The notes beneath the pieces are model-generated. The model did no database searches, was not told where the DNA came from, and saw only the letters and a list, made by a program, of their open reading frames with translations. A stretch of DNA of 64,000 bases from UBA10103 sp964584225. Lineage in GTDB: Bacteria > Patescibacteriota > Minisyncoccia > Phycocordibacterales > UBA2100. The stretch lies in NCBI GenBank assembly GCA_964584225.1, contig CAZOZG010000002.1, positions 7,928-71,927 on the forward strand. The letters run 5' to 3'. Numbering within the stretch: the stretch's first letter is position 1; every line of letters begins with the position of its first letter. This document shows, piece by piece, positions 42,836-50,303 of the stretch. A program made the position numbers and the translations under genes.

Positions 42836-43972
42836 CTATACGCAAGCCTGAATGTCGTCGACGTAGCTTCTCAGATATTCATCAAAATTTTTGTATGGAT
42901 ATTCCTTGAGCACACCGGTCCGCGAGCCATCTTTGAACCATTGCGCGAGAGCGTCGGCGAAGCCGGCTTCGGTCGTGACGATTGCGCCTACTTCTCGGGC
43001 AATCCCAACGTCGGTCGACAATACTGGTTTGCCGGCGGCGAGTGCTTCCACGATCACGAGTCCGTACCCTTCGTACTTCGAAGGAACGAGAACGAGATCC
43101 GAAAGTCGGTAGTGTGGCCCAGGATCTCGAGTCTCCTCGAAGAACACGCGATCTGCGACGCCAAGATCGCGTGCGGCGCTCTCGAGCGCCGCACGCTGAC
43201 CTCCCTTTCCAATAATGATCAAACCGGTGTCACTCGGTGCGCTCTGCGCGAAAGCGCGGATCGCAAGTGCGACATTTTTTTCCGGTTCAAGACGAGCGAC
43301 CACAAGAAGTTTCGTCGCAAATTTTCCAAAACGTCTAATCAAATCAGGGTTATGCTCGATGTGCGCGAAGCGATCAACATCAGCGTAAATCGGCAACACG
43401 ACGACGGGTGACGCCAGGTTGAAACGCGTTTCGATGCTTCGTTTGATGTGTTCGGAGACGACGCGCACTCGCGACGCGCGACGCAGCACGTATCCGGCAA
43501 TCCAAACGCGCACGCGATTTACGAGTGAGAGCCGCGCGAACGCTGGCGCCAGAAAATCCGTGTGCACTTGCACATGCAATTTCGCGCCCAGGCGCTCTGC
43601 GATTTTCAATCCTGCGTAGCCGGTTTCAAACGGATCCTGTACCGTGACGATATCGGCTTTCTCAAGCGCACGACCGATACGTATCGCATCAAAAATCCTG
43701 CGAACGCGCGATGATGAATTGGTCGGAATGAGCATCACTGAGCCGATCGTCTCTTTTTTGTACGAGCCGCCGCACATCACGATGATGTCGACGCGTGAGA
43801 AGAAACGCGTATACGCCAAAATGCGCTCCCGCACTTTTGAATTTTTGTCAAAAACTGCCGTCTCCGTACCTACAACGATGAGCGATTGTGAGCTATGATG
43901 CTCCGAATGAAACGATTGCTGCTTCGCGCCGCCGGTTGTGTCGGCTTGCCCGCTGTGTTCAGATTCTTCCAT
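42836..43972 (-). CDS. GT4-family glycosyltransferase (start uncertain)
   Basis: A GT-B enzyme: VQVHTDFLAPAFARLS and RVRVVSEHIKRSI in the N-domain, LLVVARLEPEKNVALAIRAF, and VLVPSKYEGYGLVIVEALAAGKP in the donor domain (E in YEGYG and E in VEAL). The conserved fold begins near residue LIVVGTE at about 43882, but no ATG, GTG or TTG precedes it closely in frame. The nearest ATG is at 43972, inside the divergent deacetylase gene. Either the genes overlap head to head by about 65 nt or a rare start (for example ATC) is used. A perfect 13-bp hairpin lies at 43169-43196. Confidence 0.8.
   Translation of the reverse strand: MEESEHSGQADTTGGAKQQSFHSEHHSSQSLIVVGTETAVFDKNSKVRERILAYTRFFSRVDIIVMCGGSYKKETIGSVMLIPTNSSSRVRRIFDAIRIGRALEKADIVTVQDPFETGYAGLKIAERLGAKLHVQVHTDFLAPAFARLSLVNRVRVWIAGYVLRRASRVRVVSEHIKRSIETRFNLASPVVVLPIYADVDRFAHIEHNPDLIRRFGKFATKLLVVARLEPEKNVALAIRAFAQSAPSDTGLIIIGKGGQRAALESAARDLGVADRVFFEETRDPGPHYRLSDLVLVPSKYEGYGLVIVEALAAGKPVLSTDVGIAREVGAIVTTEAGFADALAQWFKDGSRTGVLKEYPYKNFDEYLRSYVDDIQACV
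43169..43196. repeat. Intragenic perfect hairpin, 13-bp arms
   Basis: GCGTGCGGCGCTC and its complement around a 2-nt centre, inside the GT4 gene where it encodes RAALESAARD. Confidence 0.65.
43894..43899 (+). promoter_or_regulatory. -10 element for the deacetylase
   Basis: TATGAT, 7 nt before the ATG at 43907; supports that start over the ATG at 43895. Confidence 0.5.
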
Positions 43973-44881
43973 AGAAATACGTTGACAATCGTACTCTATC
44001 ACGGCGTCGCGCCGAAGCGCGACATCGGCAAAGAAAACAATCTGTATAATTACCGCGGCAAATATATCGCGCCGGAAGATTTTGAATGGCAAATGCAGTA
44101 CATCAAAAAGCATTACACTGTGCTCGATCTTGAAAAAGCGCTTTCACGGATGCGCGAAAATACGCTGCCGAGAAATGCACTCGCGATTACCTTTGACGAT
44201 GGTTACCGGAATTTTTACGATTACGCGTATCCGATTCTCAAAAAAAACAACCTGACGGCGACGATGTTTTTAGTGAGCGACTTTGTGCTCGAAAAGAAAC
44301 CGCTGTGGGTCGATAGACTCGAGTATGCTATGGGTAACTTGAAGATCGAACGCGCAGAGAAAATAAAGAAAGACTCTGTTATGCGTCAGGAGTTGAAACG
44401 AGCTAGCTCTGTCGAGCGGGAACAACGTTTGAGGGCGCTTGAACAAGAAACCGGCGCGCTACTTTCCGATTTTGACGGCGAAAAAGCAGTGTATGCGCCA
44501 CTTTCGGTCGAACAGATGCAGGAAATGCGCGCGCTAGTCTCCTTCGGCGCGCATACAAAAACGCACCCAATCCTGAGCACAGAATCAAGCACCGACGCCG
44601 AGCGCGACATCCGCGAATCGAAAGAATCTCTTGAGCGGGCACTCGGAAAGCTCTCATCAGTGTTTGCCTATCCCAACGGACAGCCCGGCGATTGGACTGA
44701 AGCAAACGAGCAATCGCTCAAGAGACTTGGTTTTACCTACGCTCTGACGACGACCGAGGGGACAAACACGAGCACGACACACCCTTTTCGACTCACCCGA
44801 GTTGTGTTAGACAGTACCAATCGCTCCGGTGCATTTGCAGCAATCCTCACTGGCGTGCGATCATTCTTGAAATCACTATGA
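43907..44881 (+). CDS. Polysaccharide deacetylase (NodB-like)
   Basis: A 324-residue carbohydrate esterase family 4-type protein. LTIVLYHGVAP opens the fold, AITFDDGYRNFYDYAYPIL carries the catalytic Asp-Asp motif, and SFGAHTKTHPILS supplies the metal-binding HxxxH-like motif (HTKTH). VFAYPNGQPGDW is motif 3 or 4. It would remove N-acetyl groups from a glycan. The N-terminal basic and hydrophobic stretch is short and no clear signal peptide is seen. The next methyltransferase overlaps by 4 nt (ATGA). Confidence 0.87.
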   Translation: MKRLLLRAAGCVGLPAVFRFFHRNTLTIVLYHGVAPKRDIGKENNLYNYRGKYIAPEDFEWQMQYIKKHYTVLDLEKALSRMRENTLPRNALAITFDDGYRNFYDYAYPILKKNNLTATMFLVSDFVLEKKPLWVDRLEYAMGNLKIERAEKIKKDSVMRQELKRASSVEREQRLRALEQETGALLSDFDGEKAVYAPLSVEQMQEMRALVSFGAHTKTHPILSTESSTDAERDIRESKESLERALGKLSSVFAYPNGQPGDWTEANEQSLKRLGFTYALTTTEGTNTSTTHPFRLTRVVLDSTNRSGAFAAILTGVRSFLKSL

Positions 44882-45627
44882 CCACGCGCACAGAAGTCAC
44901 TTTTTTCAACGACACGAGTAATTCCTATCTCGCGGAATACCAGCGTGAGACGCCGGAAGGCTACTCGTTTCGCGTGCGCCGCGAAAAAGTCTTAGCGATG
45001 TTGCCCGAAGGCAGTGGCAAAAAGATTCTCGATCTCGCTTCAGGCCCTGGGACCATGATCAAGGGTCTCCGAGCGAAAAACTACGATGTGACCTGCGTCG
45101 ACGCGGCGCCCGACATGATTGAGCTTGCAAAAAAAGAAGCGAGCACCGACCCGTACGTCGTGTGCGAAGTTGGCGACGCATACGGATTGCGTTTCGCCGA
45201 CAATGCTTTCGACATCGAAACCGCAATGGGACTTATCGAATATCTCGACGACGAACACAAGTATTTGAATGAAGTAAAACGCATCGTAAAACCGGGCGGC
45301 ACTGCCATTATTACGTTCCCGAATATCTGGAGTCCGTGGCGCGCGTGGAACCGCGTATTACGCGCCGTTCGCAATAGTGTAAAGCCACACAAAGCAACAG
45401 GCCTCCTGCATCGCGAATACACTGCAAAACGCGTACGCGCGCTCATGGACGAACACGGTTTTGATACTGTAGATGTGTTGTACTACAACCTCAAACTTGT
45501 TCCCTACCCCTTGGATCGGCTGTTCCCGCGGTTTACTGTGTGGTTCTCTCACGTGTGCGAGAAACTCGACAGGACACCGTTGCGCTGGTTTGGCACTGCT
45601 TTTATCGTTGAGGCACGCAAGCGCTAG
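44878..45627 (+). CDS. Class I SAM-dependent methyltransferase
   Basis: A 249-residue methyltransferase: ILDLASGPGTMIKGL (motif I), CVDAAPDMIELA, AMGLIEYLDDEH and VKRIVKPGGTAIITFPN. The C-terminal 60 residues contain aromatic-rich segments as in sugar or lipid methyltransferases. It is translationally coupled to the deacetylase by ATGA and its stop shares CTAG with the convergent GT4 gene. Confidence 0.82.
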   Translation: MTTRTEVTFFNDTSNSYLAEYQRETPEGYSFRVRREKVLAMLPEGSGKKILDLASGPGTMIKGLRAKNYDVTCVDAAPDMIELAKKEASTDPYVVCEVGDAYGLRFADNAFDIETAMGLIEYLDDEHKYLNEVKRIVKPGGTAIITFPNIWSPWRAWNRVLRAVRNSVKPHKATGLLHREYTAKRVRALMDEHGFDTVDVLYYNLKLVPYPLDRLFPRFTVWFSHVCEKLDRTPLRWFGTAFIVEARKR

Positions 45628-46604
45628 ATCAGCTCGAGCATTTCGCGCGCGACATCTTTGTACATACGTACTGTTTTGAATGCTCTGACTCGCTCGCACA
45701 GTGCCTGATACTTCGACGTATCTGCCAAATCTTGTATGCCGCTGATCATGTCTGATTCACTTAATGGATCGACAATGACACCGTATTCGCGGAATTGTTC
45801 GGCGTAGCCCGAATATTTCGTGAGGAGAAACGGTTTGCCGCAGCGTAAGGCGTCGATGACAGAATTCGGGGCGACGTCAGAGATCGAAGGGACGGCAACG
45901 GCGTGTGCACGCGCAATGCGTGAAAAAAGCTCATCGCGACTCATGCTGGAGAGTTCGACGAGGGAAAGATTCGTATGTGCAGCCTCGAATGCTTTTCGGA
46001 ACGCAGATTGATTTTTTAGCTTCAGATTGCGACCGAAGACAAGTACCTCGCCGCTTGATTCCTGTGGTGCGATGCGCTCGGGTATCACATTCTCGACAAC
46101 ATGACAGCGCGCTTCGTCTAAATCATAGTAATCCTCCCATACGTTGATGAGCCAGCGTGTATTGAACACGAGCGTCGCGTGATTGAGCATCCAGCGCACC
46201 GAGCGAAATGCTACCCGTTCTTTATTGTTCAACCGATCTAAATGTTCATACAGTTGCGGAAGTGGCACAAGATCACCGGTGCGCTCGACATAGGATTCCC
46301 ACGCGAAATCGCCTCCGACACGGATAAGTACCGGCTTACGCAATAGCATGCCGACGAATGCCGCAGGCACACCGACACTGTACGTATCGAATGCAAAAAT
46401 CGCATCGGCACCGACCGACGCGAAGAAGAGTTTGATCCCATACAAAAGGTGGCGAACGCCACTTGGCAATTTGCGCAGCGAACCGAACAACACGAGCGGG
46501 GCCCGGTGCCCGGATGCTTCAAGCGCTTTTTTTACACCTTCAGCATAGAGCGCAGGCCCACCGATTTCTGGCGGGTAAATTCCCGTCGCAATCACAATCC
46601 GCAT
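45624..46604 (-). CDS. GT4-family glycosyltransferase
   Basis: A 326-residue GT-B enzyme opening MRIVIATGIYPPEIGGPALYA with the family GGPA loop, then RVGGDFAWESYVERTGD and, in the donor domain, VPSISDVAPNSVIDALRCGKPFLLT. The usual Glu of the EX7E motif is replaced in this stretch (DVAPNSVIDAL), so the donor contacts may differ. ATG 46604 is preferred; TAGTCT lies 7 nt upstream. Confidence 0.83.
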   Translation of the reverse strand: MRIVIATGIYPPEIGGPALYAEGVKKALEASGHRAPLVLFGSLRKLPSGVRHLLYGIKLFFASVGADAIFAFDTYSVGVPAAFVGMLLRKPVLIRVGGDFAWESYVERTGDLVPLPQLYEHLDRLNNKERVAFRSVRWMLNHATLVFNTRWLINVWEDYYDLDEARCHVVENVIPERIAPQESSGEVLVFGRNLKLKNQSAFRKAFEAAHTNLSLVELSSMSRDELFSRIARAHAVAVPSISDVAPNSVIDALRCGKPFLLTKYSGYAEQFREYGVIVDPLSESDMISGIQDLADTSKYQALCERVRAFKTVRMYKDVAREMLELI

Positions 46605-46611
46605 GAGAAAT

Positions 46612-46617
46612 AGACTA
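46612..46617 (-). promoter_or_regulatory. -10 element for the GT4 gene at 46604
   Basis: TAGTCT on the minus strand, 7 nt before the ATG. Confidence 0.45.
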
Positions 46618-46629
46618 CAGCAAAGCGAA

Positions 46630-46650
46630 GAGGCGCGCCATGCGCGCCTC
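46630..46650 (-). terminator. Hairpin after the 43-residue gene
   Basis: A 9-bp perfect stem (GAGGCGCGC / GCGCGCCTC, loop of 3), 13 nt after the stop at 46663. The following bases are only weakly U-rich. Confidence 0.5.
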
Positions 46651-46662
46651 CGCATATAGTAC

Positions 46663-46794
46663 TCACTCCGCATGAAGCCATCGCCCCATCGGAGTCTGGG
46701 TGTAGTCGTGTACCGCTTGCGCAGACACCTGCGCACACGCGACGTACCATTCATACCACCATCCGACGTTGACCCAGTAGAAAAATGCTGCCAT
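46663..46794 (-). CDS. 43-residue aromatic-rich small protein
   Basis: A short protein opening MAAFFYWVNVGWWYEWYVAC and ending GRWLHAE, with 5 Trp and 5 Tyr in 43 residues. A strong Shine-Dalgarno (AGGAGG, 46802-46807) lies 7 nt before the ATG, which decides this start over the longer frame. The first half could form a short membrane helix. It follows the GT4 gene by 52 nt and is followed by a hairpin. Function unknown. Confidence 0.6.
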   Translation of the reverse strand: MAAFFYWVNVGWWYEWYVACAQVSAQAVHDYTQTPMGRWLHAE

Positions 46795-46846
46795 GGCTGA
46801 TCCTCCTACTGCCGACAGCAAACACCCGAACTCGACCGGGCGCAAG

Positions 46847-48067
46847 TCAGTTATCCGCTCGTCGTGCAGTGTCAAAGAGACGCGATTGCGCACGCGCGAT
46901 CAAGTTCCAGTCGTATTTTTCCACCACCAGGGCGCGCGCGTTTTTGACTATGCGAGCGACGAGCGCCGGGTCATCAAGGTATCGTCGAACCGCGGCAGCG
47001 ACCGATTGCGGATCGCGGACATTGCAGAAAAGTCCCGTCGGTTCATGTTCAGGATTTCTATCTGGATCGAAGAGAAAATCCGGAATACCGCCGACTGGCG
47101 TCGCGACGACAGGAATGCCCGCGGCGAACGCTTCGACAAACGCGCTCCCCATGCCCTCGATAATCGACGGGCGGACAAAAATATCTGAAATCCTTAAAAG
47201 CGCCGGAATGTCTGTGTGATCGATGCTTCCGGCGAAGATAACGCGGCCTGACGCGATTTTATTCGCATGTATTTCGAGTTTACCGCGATCTTCCCCATCG
47301 CCAGCGATCAACAACTTCACATGCGCCGGAAGATGTGGGAGTGCAGCGATAATATCTTCGACGCCGCGCGAAAGCACCAAGCGAGATGCAGTAAACAAAA
47401 ACACGTCACCCATTCTTTTATCAAATCGTTTCTTCAAGTCTAGTAGTTTTTGATCGTCAATCGGCGCGGAAAATTGTGCGACGTCGACTGCGTTTGGAAT
47501 GACATCGATCGGCCCATGATAGCCAATGTCGCGCGTCAATCGCTCGATGAAATTTGAAATTACTTTGATTCGGTCCGCTCGCCTATATATGGCCCTATAG
47601 AGACCCCAGATTGCTCGCAGCAACGGCTGGCGATCCTTGATTTGCTGCAGGGAATTACCGTCCTGGAGCTCAAGCACGTACGGAATATTTCTGTGCACGA
47701 GCTTGAAAAAGAGTGCTCCGAATCCTGCTTGGTTGGCCAGCATCGCCCAGACGACATCGTATCGATTCGCCTGATTGAGCGAGAGCGCTTTGAAAAACGA
47801 CGTAACAGGAAAAAGGATTTTCGCGACCTTGCATTGCCAAGGCATCGCGCGATCGGAAATCTTCGGATGATCCGCGGTGAATCCAATGCGATAGACGGTA
47901 ATGTTCCCTACCTTTTCGACGCGCGGAAGATTGCGATCGAATCGGAGTGTAATCATGTCAAAGGTGTACTCATTCGGACTGATCCGATCGGTGATTTCTT
48001 TCATCGCAAGTTCTGCGCCACCCACATACGGCACATACGCGAGCGAAAATATGAGGACTCGTTTCAT
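46847..48067 (-). CDS. GT4-family glycosyltransferase
   Basis: A 406-residue GT-B enzyme: RVLIFSLAYVPYVGGAELAM with GGAE in the N-domain, VLELQDGNSLQQIKDR, VISNFIERL and IPNAVDVAQFS, then FTASRLVLSRGVEDIIAAL and VRPSIIEGMGSAFVEAFAAG with both acidic residues of the EX7E motif. It is the third gene of a short run beginning at 48781, and follows an unknown helical protein by 11 nt. Confidence 0.87.
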   Translation of the reverse strand: MKRVLIFSLAYVPYVGGAELAMKEITDRISPNEYTFDMITLRFDRNLPRVEKVGNITVYRIGFTADHPKISDRAMPWQCKVAKILFPVTSFFKALSLNQANRYDVVWAMLANQAGFGALFFKLVHRNIPYVLELQDGNSLQQIKDRQPLLRAIWGLYRAIYRRADRIKVISNFIERLTRDIGYHGPIDVIPNAVDVAQFSAPIDDQKLLDLKKRFDKRMGDVFLFTASRLVLSRGVEDIIAALPHLPAHVKLLIAGDGEDRGKLEIHANKIASGRVIFAGSIDHTDIPALLRISDIFVRPSIIEGMGSAFVEAFAAGIPVVATPVGGIPDFLFDPDRNPEHEPTGLFCNVRDPQSVAAAVRRYLDDPALVARIVKNARALVVEKYDWNLIARAQSRLFDTARRADN

Positions 48068-48078
48068 TTGTATCGCGG

Positions 48079-48519
48079 CTATTTTACGAGCCCGAACAGC
48101 AAGCGCGAAATCGCGTCTCGACTTTTGATTGCGTTTTCCTTGATTTGTTGATATCGCTTCCTCAATTCGTCACGCTCGGCCGCCAAGTGGGATTGCTGTG
48201 CGCCGGTCGCGCTCGGCAACATGTCGTCATAGCCTGCCATAGCTGCTTGAAACCGACGATCGGTAACTACATCACCTAAATCATTTATCGCACTGTATGC
48301 GGTTTCCGATTTTTTCATCGCGGCCGAGACGGTTTCAAAAAATCCAGCTGATTGTTGGTCTCCCGATTTCTGCTTCAAGAAATTTGTTGCGACACCGTAG
48401 CCAAGCGCAGCGAATATGCGGGCGATTTCACCGGGCCCTCGCGCCGACTGCCGCTCAAATGTCTGCCACGGTTCGGCTTTGCTTTCAGGCTTTTCTGTTG
48501 TGCGTGGTCGTTCAAGCAT
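48079..48519 (-). CDS. Helical hypothetical protein
   Basis: A 146-residue hydrophilic protein predicted mostly helical. A Gly/Ala-rich segment (IFAALGYGVATNFLKQKSG) sits near residue 40, and a C-terminal coiled-coil-like stretch (LAAERDELRKRYQQIKE) begins near residue 112. No signal peptide. It overlaps the gene before it by 8 nt and precedes a GT4 gene. I do not recognise the family. Confidence 0.6.
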   Translation of the reverse strand: MLERPRTTEKPESKAEPWQTFERQSARGPGEIARIFAALGYGVATNFLKQKSGDQQSAGFFETVSAAMKKSETAYSAINDLGDVVTDRRFQAAMAGYDDMLPSATGAQQSHLAAERDELRKRYQQIKENAIKSRDAISRLLFGLVK

Positions 48520-48781
48520 AGCTTTCGCTCAATGTCTTTTCTTCCGCTAGGGCGGCGTCCCACTTGGTCAGATTATTTTCGTTCAGCGCTTCGTGTTTCT
48601 GCCGAATGTTTTTCGTTGCAGTTGCGACGTGCGCTCGGTCTTCACTGAGAAATTGGACCAACTCATCGCAGTATTCTGGCGGGAGCGTTGCGACGACTTG
48701 TTGCCACAGATCTAGATCCGAACGGGATACGCCGTATGCCGGATCACTCACGATCTCTATAATCGATTGCGCAGTACCCAT
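48512..48781 (-). CDS. Small hypothetical protein
   Basis: An 89-residue soluble protein (MGTAQSIIEIVSD at the start), mostly helical with conserved-looking SDLDLWQQVVATLP and YCDELVQFLSEDRA. TAGAAT lies 7 nt before ATG 48781, so this start is preferred over 48790. It is first in a four-gene run (this gene, the 146-residue protein, a GT4 and the 43-residue protein). Function unknown. Confidence 0.6.
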   Translation of the reverse strand: MGTAQSIIEIVSDPAYGVSRSDLDLWQQVVATLPPEYCDELVQFLSEDRAHVATATKNIRQKHEALNENNLTKWDAALAEEKTLSESYA

Positions 48782-48788
48782 ACGCTGC

Positions 48789-48794
48789 ATTCTA
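48789..48794 (-). promoter_or_regulatory. -10 element for the gene at 48781
   Basis: TAGAAT on the minus strand, 7 nt before the ATG. Confidence 0.5.
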
Positions 48795-48812
48795 TATCGT
48801 CCTTGTCATAAG

Positions 48813-48841
48813 AAAAACCCCCAGCCTGAGCCAGGGGTTTT
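48813..48841 (-). terminator. Intrinsic terminator after the membrane protein at 48866
   Basis: AAAACCCC and GGGGGTTTTT form an 8-9 bp stem around CAGCCTGAGCC-type bases, followed on the minus strand by TTTTTCTT. Confidence 0.8.
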
Positions 48842-48865
48842 GTATTTGGCCACTAGGAATGTGCT

Positions 48866-49318
48866 CTAGTGCAGCACGTTGGCAACGTCTTCGAGAGCGT
48901 CGGCGCTTGCCGAGTGCCCTTTCGAGCGCAAAAACCGGGAGCCGTGCTTGACGGCAAGGCCAAGACCGGTCTTGAGCGAGTCATGCAGACGCGTTTTCTG
49001 TTGCTCGTCGAGCGATTGGTACGCACCGTATGCACGGCCGACGGGCGCAGGTTCCATCCTCCGACTCGTCGCGATGCTAAACAGTGTCGCCAACCAGGGG
49101 CCCGATATTGCGAGCAGCATCGAGACAACGACGCCGACAATTGCGAGGCCCGGAGGATGCTCCAGGTGACTCACGAAATAAATCGTCGACGCGATGTACA
49201 GTGTCGTGCATGCGAAGCTCCAGGCGATGAAGAAAAACAGCGCCCGACGCAATCGCGCGTAGCCAAACAAGAAGCTGACAATGAGCACAAGTAGTGGCAG
49301 CATCAGTAAAACTTTCAT
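48866..49318 (-). CDS. Membrane protein of unknown function
   Basis: A 150-residue protein with three membrane segments at about residues 3-18, 24-52 and 57-83, and a soluble C-terminal tail (YQSLDEQQKTRLHDSLKTG) rich in Lys and Asp. ATG 49318 is chosen because AGGAGG sits 5 nt upstream (49323-49328) after a TATAAT about 45 nt before the start. This promoter with a leader is unlike most of its neighbours. Own terminator. Family not recognised. Confidence 0.6.
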   Translation of the reverse strand: MKVLLMLPLLVLIVSFLFGYARLRRALFFFIAWSFACTTLYIASTIYFVSHLEHPPGLAIVGVVVSMLLAISGPWLATLFSIATSRRMEPAPVGRAYGAYQSLDEQQKTRLHDSLKTGLGLAVKHGSRFLRSKGHSASADALEDVANVLH

Positions 49319-49320
49319 AG

Positions 49321-49368
49321 TCCCTCCTTTGGACAAAAAGTCTCTGATTTGATCCAGTCGGTATTATA
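49321..49368 (-). promoter_or_regulatory. TATAAT promoter and strong Shine-Dalgarno
   Basis: TATAAT at 49363-49368 and AAAGGAGGGA at 49321-49330 on the minus strand, upstream of ATG 49318; the leader is about 38 nt. Confidence 0.55.
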
Positions 49369-49393
49369 CTTTGGAATCCTTACGTAGTCAAGC

Positions 49394-50263
49394 TCACTGC
49401 TCTTGGGCTTTCAGCGAGTCGATATACTGCTTGACGGTCATTTGCGTTTTCCAGCCAAACTCCTTCTCGGCGCGAGATGTGTCGACGATCGAATCCATGC
49501 GATTACCTGGCCTCTCTGGAAGCATTTCGATGTTGTCGGTAAACATCTTTGCAATATCGAGAATCGAATATGATTCGGGCGCGCCAAGTCCGTAATCGTC
49601 GCCCTGCCCCTGTTCCCCGACCATCATCAGCCCACGCGCGAGATCATCGACGTGGGTGAAGTTTCGCTTTTGCGTCCCCGGCGCACGCACGGTGATCGGT
49701 TTCCCTTCTTTATAGAGCGTCTTGAAAATTCCCATAACGCTGCCGTACTTCGGGTCGGTGCTCTCGCGCGCGCCGTAGGCATTGTAGAAATACGTGACGG
49801 CGTATGGGAGCTGGAACCAATTGCCGTAATTCCGGGCAAGCTCCGTATTCGACGCCTTCATCCACGCATATGGCGATTGATCGCGGCCCATGCCGCCGTC
49901 GGCGAATTTCGTGGAGGAGCCCGCATAGACCAATTTGCAGCCGCGCGCACGCCAGTATTCGAAAACTTTGTGCGTGCCCAAGACGTTGCTCTCCCACACG
50001 AGCGGGAGATCACTGAAGCTCTGCTCGACACGCGAGTATTCGCCGAGGTGAAAAATGATCTTTGGTTTTTCTTTGCCCAAGAGTTCTTCGATGTCTTTGG
50101 TGTGCCCTTCGACGTATTCTGCAACAGTGACATGATTTTCCTTTTTACCGATGAAGTAATTGTCGAGCGAGACGACGCGATATTTCGGCAGCAACATCTC
50201 AATGAGGCGAGAGCCGATCATGCCCGCCCCGCCCGTGACGATCACGGTTTCTTTTCCAGCCAT
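49394..50263 (-). CDS. NAD-dependent nucleotide-sugar epimerase/dehydratase
   Basis: A 289-residue extended short-chain dehydrogenase: VIVTGGAGMIGSRLIEMLL, FHLGEYSRVEQSF, YAGSSTKFADGG, the SPYAWMKASNTELAR catalytic Tyr/Lys pair and FYNAYGARESTDP. It resembles UDP-hexose 4-epimerases but keeps the substrate side short. It probably interconverts a UDP-sugar for the glycan. TAGAGT lies 8 nt before the ATG. Confidence 0.88.
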   Translation of the reverse strand: MAGKETVIVTGGAGMIGSRLIEMLLPKYRVVSLDNYFIGKKENHVTVAEYVEGHTKDIEELLGKEKPKIIFHLGEYSRVEQSFSDLPLVWESNVLGTHKVFEYWRARGCKLVYAGSSTKFADGGMGRDQSPYAWMKASNTELARNYGNWFQLPYAVTYFYNAYGARESTDPKYGSVMGIFKTLYKEGKPITVRAPGTQKRNFTHVDDLARGLMMVGEQGQGDDYGLGAPESYSILDIAKMFTDNIEMLPERPGNRMDSIVDTSRAEKEFGWKTQMTVKQYIDSLKAQEQ

Positions 50264-50271
50264 TGAGCTTC

Positions 50272-50277
50272 ACTCTA
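50272..50277 (-). promoter_or_regulatory. -10 element for the epimerase
   Basis: TAGAGT on the minus strand, 8 nt before the ATG at 50263. Confidence 0.45.
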
Positions 50278-50303
50278 CAACAATTTTGTGGCTCTATCCA
50301 ACC

